From: CAZHWR01 sp964536085
GTDB taxonomy: Bacteria > Bacillota > Clostridia > Oscillospirales > Ruminococcaceae
Assembly: GCA_964536085.1 (NCBI GenBank)
Contig: CAZHWR010000009.1
Coordinates: 1-53,044 of the forward strand
DNA: 53,044 nucleotides
Direction: 5' to 3'
Shown here: in pieces, positions 18,701 through 25,090 of the stretch
How the letters are laid out: every line of letters begins with the position of its first letter
How positions within the stretch are numbered: position 1 is the stretch's first letter
Made by a program: the position numbers and the translations under genes
Notes under the pieces: generated by a model
Databases searched by the model: none
What the model was told of the DNA's origin: nothing
What the model saw: only the letters and a program-made list of their open reading frames with translations

Positions 18701-19804
18701 CTGATGAAGGTAGCCGACGATGCTTGGACGCCTTCAACAAGAGCTTCCTCCGACGCAACAATTGCTTCCGTAACGGTTGACGGCGTTGCCGCGACGATTG
18801 ACGGAGAAAACATCACTGTCGAGGTTGCAAAGGCTGATACGCATACGCTTGAGGTTGTAACAACAGACGCCAACGCTACATGGACAGCTTCTTCGGACGG
18901 CAAGTCTATCACAGTAACCGCAGAGAACGGTACTCAGGTAACTTATACTCTTACGATTACCGAGAAAGAAACTGAGAAATCCTCCGACGCAACAATTGCT
19001 TCCGTAACGGTTGACGGTGTTGCCGCGACCATAAGCGGAACAGATATTACTGTCGAGGTTGCAAAGGCTGATACTCATACGGTTGAGGTTGTAACAACAG
19101 ATGCCAACGCTACATGGACAGCTTCTTCGGACGGCAAGTCTATCACAGTAACCGCAGAGGACGGTACTCAGGTAACCTATACTCTTACGATTACCGAGAA
19201 AGCTGAAGGTAACGGCGACGGCACAACAACCAATCCGACTAACGGAACAGTTGTTAAAGACGGAAAGACTATTCTGTTTAAAGACGGCAAACAGGTAACC
19301 GGCAGCACAGTTGTAACAGTATCCGGCAAAACCTACGTTGTAATCGGCGGTTATGTTGCAACCGGCAAGACGACACATGTTGTAACAGTTTCCGGCAAGT
19401 CTTATATCGTAGATGCAAACGGTATTGTTCAGAAAAACGGCAAAAAACAGGTTATCAAGGTTACGTCTAAGAAGTCTTATGTTGTTGACGGCAACGGCGT
19501 TGTAATCAAGAGTACGAAGAACAAGCTCGTTAAAGTTACAGCTAAGAAATCTTACGTTGTAAACAAGTCGGGCGTTATAATCAAGAGCACGAAGAACAAG
19601 CTCGTTAAGGTTGGCAAGAAGAAATATGTTGTCAACAAGAAGGGCGTTGTAATCAAGGGCTCGAAGAACAAGCTCGTAAAGGTCGGCAAGAAGAAATATG
19701 TTGTCAACAAGAAGGGCGTAGTTCTCAAGAACAAGAAGTCCGTCAAGGTTGGCAAGAAGGCTTATAAGACCAACAAAAAAGGTGTAGCCACGCTGAAGAA
19801 ATAA
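12740..19804 (+). CDS. Giant secreted modular protein: LamG, CBM6-like, PA14-like, repeated jelly-roll-like modules, Ig-like repeats, lysine-rich C-terminus
   Basis: 2354 aa from a TTG start nine bases after AAGGAG; the frame is open further upstream from 12692 but without a ribosome site. A signal peptide ends at 'ALADEAN'. In order, by nucleotide: LamG/concanavalin-like (about 12.84-13.54 kb), CBM6-like ('KIEAENFTYW', 13.56-13.99), two PA14-like domains (14.0-15.2), two more LamG-like (15.24-16.37). Then an alternation of an unrecognised 160-190-aa module with about 75-aa Ig/cadherin-like repeats ('ASVTVDGVAATI', 16.4-19.2 kb), and about 190 residues of lysine-rich repeats built on 'KLVKVGKKKYVVNKKGVV'. 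LamG, CBM6 and PA14 domains are mostly glycan-binding, so a cell-surface polysaccharide adhesin is likely. No hydrolase domain was seen. There is no sortase signal; the basic tail probably holds it to the wall electrostatically. A strong terminator follows. Confidence 0.82.
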   Translation: MRIKKRILAGALALVCALSSLSLTALADEANTVAQPTLHYDFTTGDSALKNIGTADAADAALINGATLTDNGVDLAGSDRQAVELTGTTVKNAVNGSTAMTLSMMVKADQDGGNRTLISYGRGEAHRLVVVTNFGSSTHPRWSSNYRKDTNTDALGEVNFESTNSEEYGKVLKDKWTNITFVQNGNYLALYVNGDLIKEVSDFRDTLYDLTSVDDAADFSAYIGSPKTNIYSGDAQFDGTLSDFRIYDQALSADEVGAVYDETLANVNYGELSSSKIEAENFTYWNRSEVSEGAPKTEDGESYKAVANTKNGLTLTYKNVSFAKGIEAVTAHVKGGTDKVRPDTEVKFYLDSVSDDNLAATVKPYELFTASGWNWVDATAAIDKDISGTHDLIVVMSGTADGGGSYMGNFDYFEFIVNRQAGLNATYYQTKGAKGNDGWYLGSIVEQATGYGNNYNNSNADGQLNSDGTPAEQNALFDSSIDALMAAVEPLGSEENLANFRIGDWDTFRNELSAAYNDTIVHYTGTMQVSATDDYTFHGKIDNGMVIFVDDVKVFEFWGNRSWADGADVMGKTVNLTEGEHKIEAYYVKFGGGQMFGIEAQSSDGTSANLPVKFTLDLTAQAYGIVGFNGDYGRLNTAIGAGTTGNTGSLTGNQNYDASIDKVMQEVEYVGTQILPSVTFGGNSMFRNYASAAGCSGDDAIVIDYTGYITPLKTGNYKFGFGKVDNGLEIEIAGQKVAEYWAKSTWYDNESAGILYDDNIQSIYLEAGVSYQFKATFLELDGGEICIINTKNDEGTVTDARIEDAFVFTTAPYSDGEFDKGIPTLDAAAEGSEVIADLDFSEGTSKDTVSEAVLDTENVTYNADVGAAVMAGGSGDDTSMIKLPDAVTEIINESQTLIIETVVKSYSSPSHGYIASLGTTSGAIALAGLREDWRVKTASTESSYNALPYATWTKLKWVFSGNGVQIYANDELVANNASEIEDLSAIEGNMLVGGRYTNENWKDSGLDGMMTQFRVSVFNQPTLDAADEDATVLSYVNFANDLPEGVENQGVETQNGLGKFTGGKTTAIVFPESMTDEIKKSETTIVEFVVKANAVDEHRIIASLGTTSEGHAHMIMGTRQNSTNVNALKTANNAASNNSIVPGEWTKVRYEITRSHTKIYANDVLVLDADETTNFAMLSGSLKFGQYTVSQWADDGLNGYASEIRVSVKGTYEANYPESGLVGEKELNDTWPSGSGDYYYGDNYKFTNVVPGVYKIAYTISGVDVKSDDWQMRISPKVRSCDGFERRCWVDFRYVSKVGASVTENDLGDKIMVVAVITVPEGYDSIDPGAYIESGDNAGLGSNIDSIRLYTGDYDLAKVTDYQWASETANLSTFNEDSGGLLRALNGTWKPSTRGENNSNNTIAEIKVDGYTATIDGKNATVSVPKADSYNVEVTMEDPYAYYAVSDDYTTITVWSSDDTEDQYTLTITPLAEYLQPDEKGIIVSFNPSGFANEHTWDGGVATTTDDNGHFVMPKGNAGNFWGAYWNDIRPNDYTFLAEGTYKIVYLFDVAEDAEYCDMLLKVFQKNGDTEWRLNENGVSSEMFSAYAVGNKIALSFPLTTTSDLDGFEIGGWKASGFSGTLDGLYICSANCDVTEAFPDYELLVEESPRYFNGGATKAAEEGSYTPSTPVKRISSDATIASVTVDGVAATIDGDNITVEVAKADTHTVEVVTTDANANAVYNSETGKITVTAEDGTTVKEYTLTITEVEKSSDATLASVTVDGVAATISGTDVTVKVDKADGHTVVATPTSNLAKVDVTDNGTNIIITVTAEDGTQVTYTLTITEKAEYPTSPEIIQTMDINVATPTGDQFYDKSFTNVAPGVYKIAYYFSDVAPHDDNWQMRISPIVSGDGVSEHRCWVDFRYTEYIKASMIENGLSNDIIVIAVVTVPEGYDTIKPGVFFESGLGGNVDKIAIATSDYDFKNVTDYDWCVEKANTADFNEDNGGLMKVADDAWTPSTRASSDATIASVTVDGVAATIDGENITVEVAKADTHTLEVVTTDANATWTASSDGKSITVTAENGTQVTYTLTITEKETEKSSDATIASVTVDGVAATISGTDITVEVAKADTHTVEVVTTDANATWTASSDGKSITVTAEDGTQVTYTLTITEKAEGNGDGTTTNPTNGTVVKDGKTILFKDGKQVTGSTVVTVSGKTYVVIGGYVATGKTTHVVTVSGKSYIVDANGIVQKNGKKQVIKVTSKKSYVVDGNGVVIKSTKNKLVKVTAKKSYVVNKSGVIIKSTKNKLVKVGKKKYVVNKKGVVIKGSKNKLVKVGKKKYVVNKKGVVLKNKKSVKVGKKAYKTNKKGVATLKK
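17755..19206 (+). repeat. Ig/cadherin-like coding repeats within the giant protein
   Basis: Four strongly similar units begin near 17761, 17995, 18748 and 18982, each opening 'SSDATIASVTVDGVAATI' or a close variant and ending 'TYTLTITE'; a fifth, more diverged, starts near 16935. The last two are almost identical at the DNA level over about 210 bp, which suggests recent duplication or gene conversion. A different module is inserted between the second and third units. Confidence 0.85.
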
Positions 19805-19844
19805 TTGATTTTCAAATCAAATTAAACTCCTTTTGGCTATAATT

Positions 19845-19882
19845 AAAAAAAGCGACCGCGATTTATTCGCGGTCGCTTTTTT
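19845..19882 (+). terminator. Terminator of the giant secreted protein gene
   Basis: Arms AAAAAAAGCGACCGCGA and TCGCGGTCGCTTTTTT with a short loop, 40 bp after the stop. Confidence 0.9.
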
Positions 19883-19888
19883 GTGCGC

Positions 19889-20250
19889 CTGCGGCGGGCG
19901 ATTCGCGCATTACGAATCGGTTTGAATCAAAATCTGTGCCCGCGTTAAAGCCGCGNNNNNNNNNNNNNNNNNNNNNNNNNNNNNNNNNNNNNNNNNNNNN
20001 NNNNNNNNNNNNNNNNNNNNNNNNNNNNNNNNNNNNNNNNNNNNNNNNNNNNNNNGGCAATTCGCGCATTACGAATCGGTTTGAATCAAAATCTGTGCCC
20101 GCGTTAAAGCCGCGAGAAAATACACTGTTTTAGCCCTGCGGCGGGCAATTCGCGCATTACGAATCGGTTTGAATCAAAATCTGTGCCCGCGTTAAAGCTA
20201 CAAGGAAATACACTGTTTAAGCGCCTGCAGCGGGCAATTCGCGCGCAGAA
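19889..20250. repeat. Structured 88-bp tandem repeat array broken by an assembly gap
   Basis: Units share GCGGCGGGCAATTCGCGC, then ATTACGAATCGGTTTGAATC, then AAAATCTGTGCCCGCGTTAA. Copies begin near 19891 (cut by the gap), before 20056 (5' end lost in the gap), at 20138 and at 20226 (degenerate). The spacing is 88-89 bp between the complete ones. Within each unit GCGGGCA pairs with TGCCCGC about 40 nt later, and ATTCG pairs with CGAAT inside that, so the unit folds as a stem with an inner hairpin. The array lies between the giant protein gene and the ZIP gene and has no coding content. Confidence 0.8.
19956..20055. other. Scaffold gap of exactly 100 Ns
   Basis: Bases 19956-20055 are all N. 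The exact round number suggests a placeholder of unknown true length. Both edges lie inside the tandem repeat, so the assembler probably failed on additional repeat copies. Confidence 0.97.
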
Positions 20251-20324
20251 AGCCGCCGCGCGTTAAATTGCCGTTCTGCTCTAAAACTAAGGGATTATAA
20301 TGGTTTTATGGGTTCGCCGGACTG

Positions 20325-21125
20325 TCATCCGAGCGCTACGTCAAGCACCATCATAACTATGAATCCGGCGATAACGCCTATCGCGCAAAGATTTTTGTGT
20401 TCTCTTGCCGATTCAGGTATCAGCTCTGCCGCTACGACAGCTATCATTGCTCCGGCGGAAAACGCCAGCAAAAACGGTTGGATCGAGCGTATAGTGAGCG
20501 CTGCGGCTACTCCTATGATAGCCGCTATCGGCTCGACTAAGCCCGAAAGCTGACCGTAGAAAAACGACTTTTCGCGCGACGCTCCCTCGCGGCGAAGCGG
20601 CAGTGAAACCGCAACTCCTTCGGGAAAGTTTTGAAGCCCGATTCCTAAAGACAGCAATGAAGCGCCGATGACCGAGCAGCCGGGAATTTTTATCGCCGCT
20701 GTACCAAACGCCACACCTATCGCCATGCCTTCGGGAATATTGTGCAGCGTAACAGCGGTCACAAGCAGAATACTGCGCTTTAATCCTTCACGGTTTTCGG
20801 CGTGGTCAAAAAATTTGTCGGAGTATCTGTCGAGCATTTTTCCTGCCGCTACGACGAACAGTCCGCCGCATAAAAAGCCGAGCGACGGATAGATAAAGCT
20901 CGAATAGCCCAGTTCTTCACACAATTCTATAGCGGGCGAAAGCAGCGACCAAAACGATGCGGCTATCATAACGCCCGCGCCAAAACCGAGCATAAGATTC
21001 AGGACTATTTTATTCACTTTTTTGAAGAAAAAAACAACTGCGGCTCCCGCTGCCGTGACCGCATATGTAAACGCGGTGGCAATAAGCGCCTGTATCACAG
21101 GATGCAGCTGATAAATATTCTGCAA
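20325..21125 (-). CDS. ZIP-family divalent metal transporter
   Basis: 266 aa from a TTG start; integral membrane protein with about eight hydrophobic segments. The metal-site signatures are intact: 'HNIPEGMAIG' in the fourth segment and 'LQNFPEGVAVS' plus 'GLVEPIAAIIG' in the following ones. ZIP proteins carry zinc or other divalent metals into the cytoplasm. The 20-residue linker with acidic and histidine residues is short ('RYSDKFFDHAENREG'). A GTG at 21134 would give three more residues but abuts the AAGGAG; the TTG at 21125 is correctly spaced. It is preceded by the 88-bp repeat array at its 3' side and seems monocistronic. Confidence 0.9.
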   Translation of the reverse strand: MQNIYQLHPVIQALIATAFTYAVTAAGAAVVFFFKKVNKIVLNLMLGFGAGVMIAASFWSLLSPAIELCEELGYSSFIYPSLGFLCGGLFVVAAGKMLDRYSDKFFDHAENREGLKRSILLVTAVTLHNIPEGMAIGVAFGTAAIKIPGCSVIGASLLSLGIGLQNFPEGVAVSLPLRREGASREKSFFYGQLSGLVEPIAAIIGVAAALTIRSIQPFLLAFSAGAMIAVVAAELIPESAREHKNLCAIGVIAGFIVMMVLDVALG

Positions 21126-21235
21126 ATTTACCACTCCTTAGATATTTTCCTGTTAATATCACTATATGAGAGGTAAAGAAAAAGGTGATTTGCAAAATTC
21201 GGCTTCGTTTATTAGAAGTGTTTATTAAAAGATTA

Positions 21236-21275
21236 AAAGCCCAAGGACCATAATACTTTATGATCCTTGGGCTTT
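21236..21275 (-). terminator. Terminator of the YibE/F gene
   Basis: Arms AAAGCCCAAGGACCA and TGATCCTTGGGCTTT around a 10-nt loop, 25 bp beyond the stop of the minus-strand gene. A/T-rich flanks allow use from both sides. Confidence 0.8.
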
Positions 21276-21297
21276 ATAACATGAATTTGAAATGATT

Positions 21298-22473
21298 TTA
21301 CCGGGCTTTTGCTTTCTTTGCTTTTTTGTCTTTATTGCCGATAAAAGCCAGATTGGACGAAATAAACGAAACAGTGGGAACACATAAGCATATGCCTATA
21401 CTTCCCGCAACGCCCTGAATGATTTCGATGGCGATGTCGTTCATTGAAACAAAATAGTTGATATTCGCCTTGTAGGCGTAAAGCAGGACAATCATTGTAA
21501 GCGAGCTTCCGGCAAACGCCAGAATAAGCGTATTTGCCATGGTGCCCATGGTGTCTTTTCCGACGGTCATCCCCGCTTTGAAAAGCGCGCGTCGCGTCGT
21601 GTTGGGATTAGCCGCGTAAATTTCGTTTACGGCGGACGCTATCGACATGCACACGTCCATTACCGCCCCAAGCGACGCTATCAGTATACCGGCGAACAAA
21701 AGCCCTCCGACCTGTACGGTAACGCCGTTTAAAAGCACAAGCTCTTCGGCGTAAAGCATGTTGTATCCGGTGATGTGCGCCGCCATACCGAAGACGCTGG
21801 CGATAACGCCCGAAACAGTAACGCCGATCGTTGTCGCCGCGACTGCCGCCACGCTTTTAACGCTTATGCCGCTTATCAGGATGATTGTTACAATAGTGGT
21901 TATTACAGCCCACACGATCGATGTGAGGTACGGCGATAATCCATAGCACAAAAGCGGAACGAGCAGCCATACGAGGGTCGCGACGGTAACTATGAGTCCT
22001 AACAGCGCCTTAAGCCCCTTCACTCCGGCGACTATTACCATAATGACGGCGAACAGTATGCATATCGCTATGTAGGTCAGCGAATGGTCGTACCCCGAAA
22101 CGAAGCTGTATGTAGTGTCGTCGGTTTCGCTTATAGCAACGACAACGTGCGTTCCGACTTCGCAGATAACGCCGCTGTACTGGTCGGCGGTGTTGCTCGC
22201 TTCGATTATCTGCCCCTTTTTATCACCGGAGGTTATTTCAACACTGACTGTCTGAGAACCGGTGTAAACGCCGTATTCGTTTTTTGCGACCTGTCCGCCC
22301 AACACCTCGGTGACGATTCCGCGCTCGGCAGAGGAACCGTCGTTGATGCTCGTGTCCGCCGGGGCGTTCAGATTAACGGCGATTATGACGACCGCCAGAA
22401 CCAGTATTGCCGCGGCGGCGGGAAGGGCGCGCTTTAAGATGTAGTCCCTGTTATTCAGAAAAAAACGCTTCAT
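21298..22473 (-). CDS. YibE/F-family membrane protein
   Basis: 391 aa. One N-terminal membrane segment (about 16-36) precedes an extracellular domain of about 90 residues. Seven or so hydrophobic segments follow, with the family-typical stretch 'GALGAVMDVCMSIASAV' (seen as 'ASLGAVMDVCMSIAS') and 'AGMTVGKDTMGTMANTLILAF'. The YibE/F family is widespread in Firmicutes; its transport function is not established. The start follows AAAGGACAT. The 180 bp upstream contain no clear promoter. Confidence 0.88.
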   Translation of the reverse strand: MKRFFLNNRDYILKRALPAAAAILVLAVVIIAVNLNAPADTSINDGSSAERGIVTEVLGGQVAKNEYGVYTGSQTVSVEITSGDKKGQIIEASNTADQYSGVICEVGTHVVVAISETDDTTYSFVSGYDHSLTYIAICILFAVIMVIVAGVKGLKALLGLIVTVATLVWLLVPLLCYGLSPYLTSIVWAVITTIVTIILISGISVKSVAAVAATTIGVTVSGVIASVFGMAAHITGYNMLYAEELVLLNGVTVQVGGLLFAGILIASLGAVMDVCMSIASAVNEIYAANPNTTRRALFKAGMTVGKDTMGTMANTLILAFAGSSLTMIVLLYAYKANINYFVSMNDIAIEIIQGVAGSIGICLCVPTVSFISSNLAFIGNKDKKAKKAKAR

Positions 22474-22630
22474 ATTTTATGTCCTTTCGGATTGTATTTG
22501 CCGCAGGGGAAAAGCGGCGCGTATAAACATCGTGCGCCGGCTGCAAATGCAGAGAGATAATATAATGACTATAAAATTCGTTGTTACAGTACCATTTTAT
22601 TATAAATAAGCCGAATTATCAAGCCGCCGC

Positions 22631-22659
22631 GCAATTTTTTGAACTTGTTTACATATAGT
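22631..22659 (+). promoter_or_regulatory. Possible sigma-E-type sporulation promoter
   Basis: GCAATTT and CATATAGT are separated by 14 bp, resembling the mother-cell sigma-E consensus (KMATATT, 14, CATACAHT). It lies 90 bp upstream of the first gene of the peptidoglycan-binding operon. The match is partial and was judged by eye. Confidence 0.35.
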
Positions 22660-22672
22660 GGTTTATAGGAAT

Positions 22673-22721
22673 GGCTTAACTCGGATAGGCAAAACCGCTT
22701 TTTCCCTATCCGGGTTAAGCC
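22673..22721 (+). other. Long leader hairpin before the peptidoglycan-binding operon
   Basis: Arms GGCTTAACTCGGATAGG and CCTATCCGGGTTAAGCC pair over 17 bp with one mismatch and a 15-nt loop that ends TTTTTC. No T-run follows, so it is not a terminator. It lies in the leader, 30 bp before the start codon; a role in mRNA stability or as a protein-binding site is possible. Confidence 0.6.
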
Positions 22722-22750
22722 CGCCCCGAATACTGAGAAAGGTGATTTAT

Positions 22751-23620
22751 ATGGAGCAAGATTTTAATTCAATTATGCAGAAGTATAAAGAAGAGCTTTT
22801 GCGGTACGATGCAATGCAGCGCGCCGCCGCGGGGGACACAAATATTCAGGGAACGCAGACGCAGTCGGACTCACAGGCACAGTATGGCGCTCAAACGCAG
22901 CCGAATATGCAGATGCAATCGGAAGAACAAATGACATCCGAAGAGCAAACGCAGTTTGAGCCTCTCACAGATCCACGGCAGGATTATTTTATAGATGAGG
23001 TGAACGAACCCGGTCAGATGACAGATGAGAACATCCGCAACAGCAATTTGCAGTCTATAGGTATGCCTGAGAATATTAATCCGAGCTTTATCAGCCAAAA
23101 TACCCGCGCCCAGAGGCAGTCGGACATTTTGCAGTATGGTCAGCGCAGCAAGGTGCAACGGGGAACCGTTCAGCCGGGCGGCGTACAGTCGGAGGCACAG
23201 CAGACAGCGCCGGCTGAGCAGGCTAATCCGAACACTGAATCGGGACGACTGATAGTTCATGTTACCGCGCTCGGTCAGACGACTCCTGTTCCCAATGCAA
23301 ACGTTATGATATCTCAGAAGGTCAGCGGCGGAAATAATCGCCTTGTATGGCACGGCGTCACAGATATGTCGGGAAATACGCAGGCGTTTGTACTCCCCGC
23401 CCCTCCCGAGGCAAATTCAGAACAGCCTGGGCTGGCAAACCAGTATGTCGTATACGATGTGCGGATAGTATCGCCGGGGTTTTATTCGCTCGAAAATTTA
23501 AACGCGCAGGTTTTCAGCGGTCAAACCTCTCTTTTGGAGGCGAATATGGTGCCGCTTCCGGAGTCGGATATAAACGGTGACAGGACGATTACAATAGAAA
23601 CCCCTGACAATAATCTGTAA
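22751..23620 (+). CDS. Uncharacterised Gln-rich protein with a carboxypeptidase-regulatory-like beta-sandwich
   Basis: 289 aa from the ATG that follows GAAAGGTGAT. No signal peptide or membrane segment. Residues 1-30 form a short helix ('DFNSIMQKYKEELLRYDAMQ'). Residues about 30-175 are low complexity, rich in Gln, Ser and Thr. From about 180 there is a compact domain ('GRLIVHVTALGQTTPVPNA', 'GVTDMSGNTQAFVLPAP', 'YDVRIVSPGFYSLEN') resembling transthyretin/CarboxypepD_reg folds. It heads an operon with a SpoIID-like protein and a small peptidoglycan-binding protein. A structural role in the spore envelope is inferred from that context only. Confidence 0.7.
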   Translation: MEQDFNSIMQKYKEELLRYDAMQRAAAGDTNIQGTQTQSDSQAQYGAQTQPNMQMQSEEQMTSEEQTQFEPLTDPRQDYFIDEVNEPGQMTDENIRNSNLQSIGMPENINPSFISQNTRAQRQSDILQYGQRSKVQRGTVQPGGVQSEAQQTAPAEQANPNTESGRLIVHVTALGQTTPVPNANVMISQKVSGGNNRLVWHGVTDMSGNTQAFVLPAPPEANSEQPGLANQYVVYDVRIVSPGFYSLENLNAQVFSGQTSLLEANMVPLPESDINGDRTITIETPDNNL

Positions 23621-23688
23621 CATTTTAAGTGCGCAAAGGCGGAAATAAAAATTTTCAGACTTTACGCACCGAGAAAGGAATGATTTTA

Positions 23689-25086
23689 ATGCCTGTTTTG
23701 CCAACAATTCCCGAAACGATAACCGTACATCTCGGCAGGCCGAGCCAGAACGCGCAAAATGTTACAGTGCCGTTTGTGGACTATCTTAAAAACGTCGCTG
23801 CGAGTGAAATATATCCGACATGGCCGGAAAACGCGATTAGGGCGAATATATACGCTCAGATAACATTTGCACTCAACAGGATATATACCGAATGGTACCG
23901 AAGCAGAGGCTACGATTTTGACATCACAAATTCCACCTCTTACGATCAAGCGTTTACATACGGCCGCGATACTTTTGAGACTACCAACAGAATAGTCGAC
24001 GAGCTGTTTAATAATTATGTTGTGCGTCAGGGCAGCGTTGAGCCGCTGTTTACACAGTTTTGCAACGGAACGACAGTAACCTGTGACGGGCTCTCACAGT
24101 GGGGTACCGTGTCGCTCGCTCAACGGGGCTACACTCCGTATGAGATTTTGCAGAAATATTACGGAAACAACATAGACATCATCCAAAACGCGCCGGTGCA
24201 AAATGCGCCGGAAAGCTATCCGGGGGTTCCGCTTCGCAGGGGCTCGTATGGTGAAGACGTCCGTATTGTTCAAAACCGGCTCAACCGAATAGGGCTGAAT
24301 TATCCTGCCATACCGAAGATAAGCCCGGTTACAAGCGTATATAACAAAGAGACTGAGGACGCCGTAAAATCGTTTCAGCGTATTTTTAACCTGACGGCGG
24401 ACGGAATAGTCGGTAAAGGCACATGGTACAAGATAAATCAGATTTACAACGGAGTTAAAAGACTTGCGGAGCTCGATTCCGAAGGACTCACCCTTCAGGA
24501 GGTATCGCGGCAGTTCTCTGAAGTGTATCAGGAGGGTATGTCCGGCGTTTACGTGCGGGCTATACAGTATTATTTAAACACTATAGGACTTGTAAATTCG
24601 TATATTCCGCCGGTCGCGATGGACGGTATTTTCGGTCCTGCGACTGCGAACGCTGTCAGGGCGTTTCAACAAAATCAGGGATTGACAGTCGACGGAATAG
24701 TCGGCAGGGAAACATGGAACGCGATGAACGACGTTTACGCGGGCGTTGTGGATCGTCTGCCCGAGGTTGTGCCCGAGCTGCGCGGCGCGCCTTATCCGGG
24801 AAGCGTATTGAGCTATGGTGACAGCGGAACGCCGGTAGAGATACTTCAGTTTTACCTTTCACGCTTGGCGGAGTATTATCCGATAACGCAGATAAGTGTT
24901 GACGGCGACTTCGGCGCTCAGACGACGCAGGCGGTTTTGGATTTTCAGCGCGAGTTCGGACTGCCAGAAACGGGGACTGTAGGCGCAAGCACATGGTATG
25001 ATATCGCAGGCGCATATTCAGATCTTATCAGTCAGGGTATAATCAACGAGGGGCAGTACCCCGGCAGAGTTTTAACGGAGGGCTGA
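23689..25086 (+). CDS. SpoIID-like protein with three peptidoglycan-binding domains
   Basis: 465 aa. The N-terminal 170 residues match the SpoIID/LytB pattern: 'VDYLKNVAASEIYPTWPENA' with the Glu expected for the lytic transglycosylase active site, and later 'LSQWGTVSLAQRGYTPYEILQKYYG'. The segment between is shorter than in SpoIID. Three PG_binding_1 domains follow (about 190-270, 295-365 and 385-450; 'DGIVGKGTWYKIN', 'DGIFGPATANAVRAFQQ', 'DGDFGAQTTQAVLDFQ'). There is no signal peptide or membrane anchor, unlike SpoIID, so it probably acts in the mother-cell compartment or is released there. The second of two close ATGs (23689) is best spaced from AAAGGA. The next gene starts 4 nt after its stop. 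Confidence 0.8.
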   Translation: MPVLPTIPETITVHLGRPSQNAQNVTVPFVDYLKNVAASEIYPTWPENAIRANIYAQITFALNRIYTEWYRSRGYDFDITNSTSYDQAFTYGRDTFETTNRIVDELFNNYVVRQGSVEPLFTQFCNGTTVTCDGLSQWGTVSLAQRGYTPYEILQKYYGNNIDIIQNAPVQNAPESYPGVPLRRGSYGEDVRIVQNRLNRIGLNYPAIPKISPVTSVYNKETEDAVKSFQRIFNLTADGIVGKGTWYKINQIYNGVKRLAELDSEGLTLQEVSRQFSEVYQEGMSGVYVRAIQYYLNTIGLVNSYIPPVAMDGIFGPATANAVRAFQQNQGLTVDGIVGRETWNAMNDVYAGVVDRLPEVVPELRGAPYPGSVLSYGDSGTPVEILQFYLSRLAEYYPITQISVDGDFGAQTTQAVLDFQREFGLPETGTVGASTWYDIAGAYSDLISQGIINEGQYPGRVLTEG

Positions 25087-25090
25087 TCAT

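Noticed and set aside
19889..20250. Integron attC array or CRISPR array for the 88-bp repeat
   Set aside because: The units lack proper RYYYAAC/GTTRRRY core pairs and no gene cassettes separate them. For CRISPR there are no variable spacers and the unit is too long.
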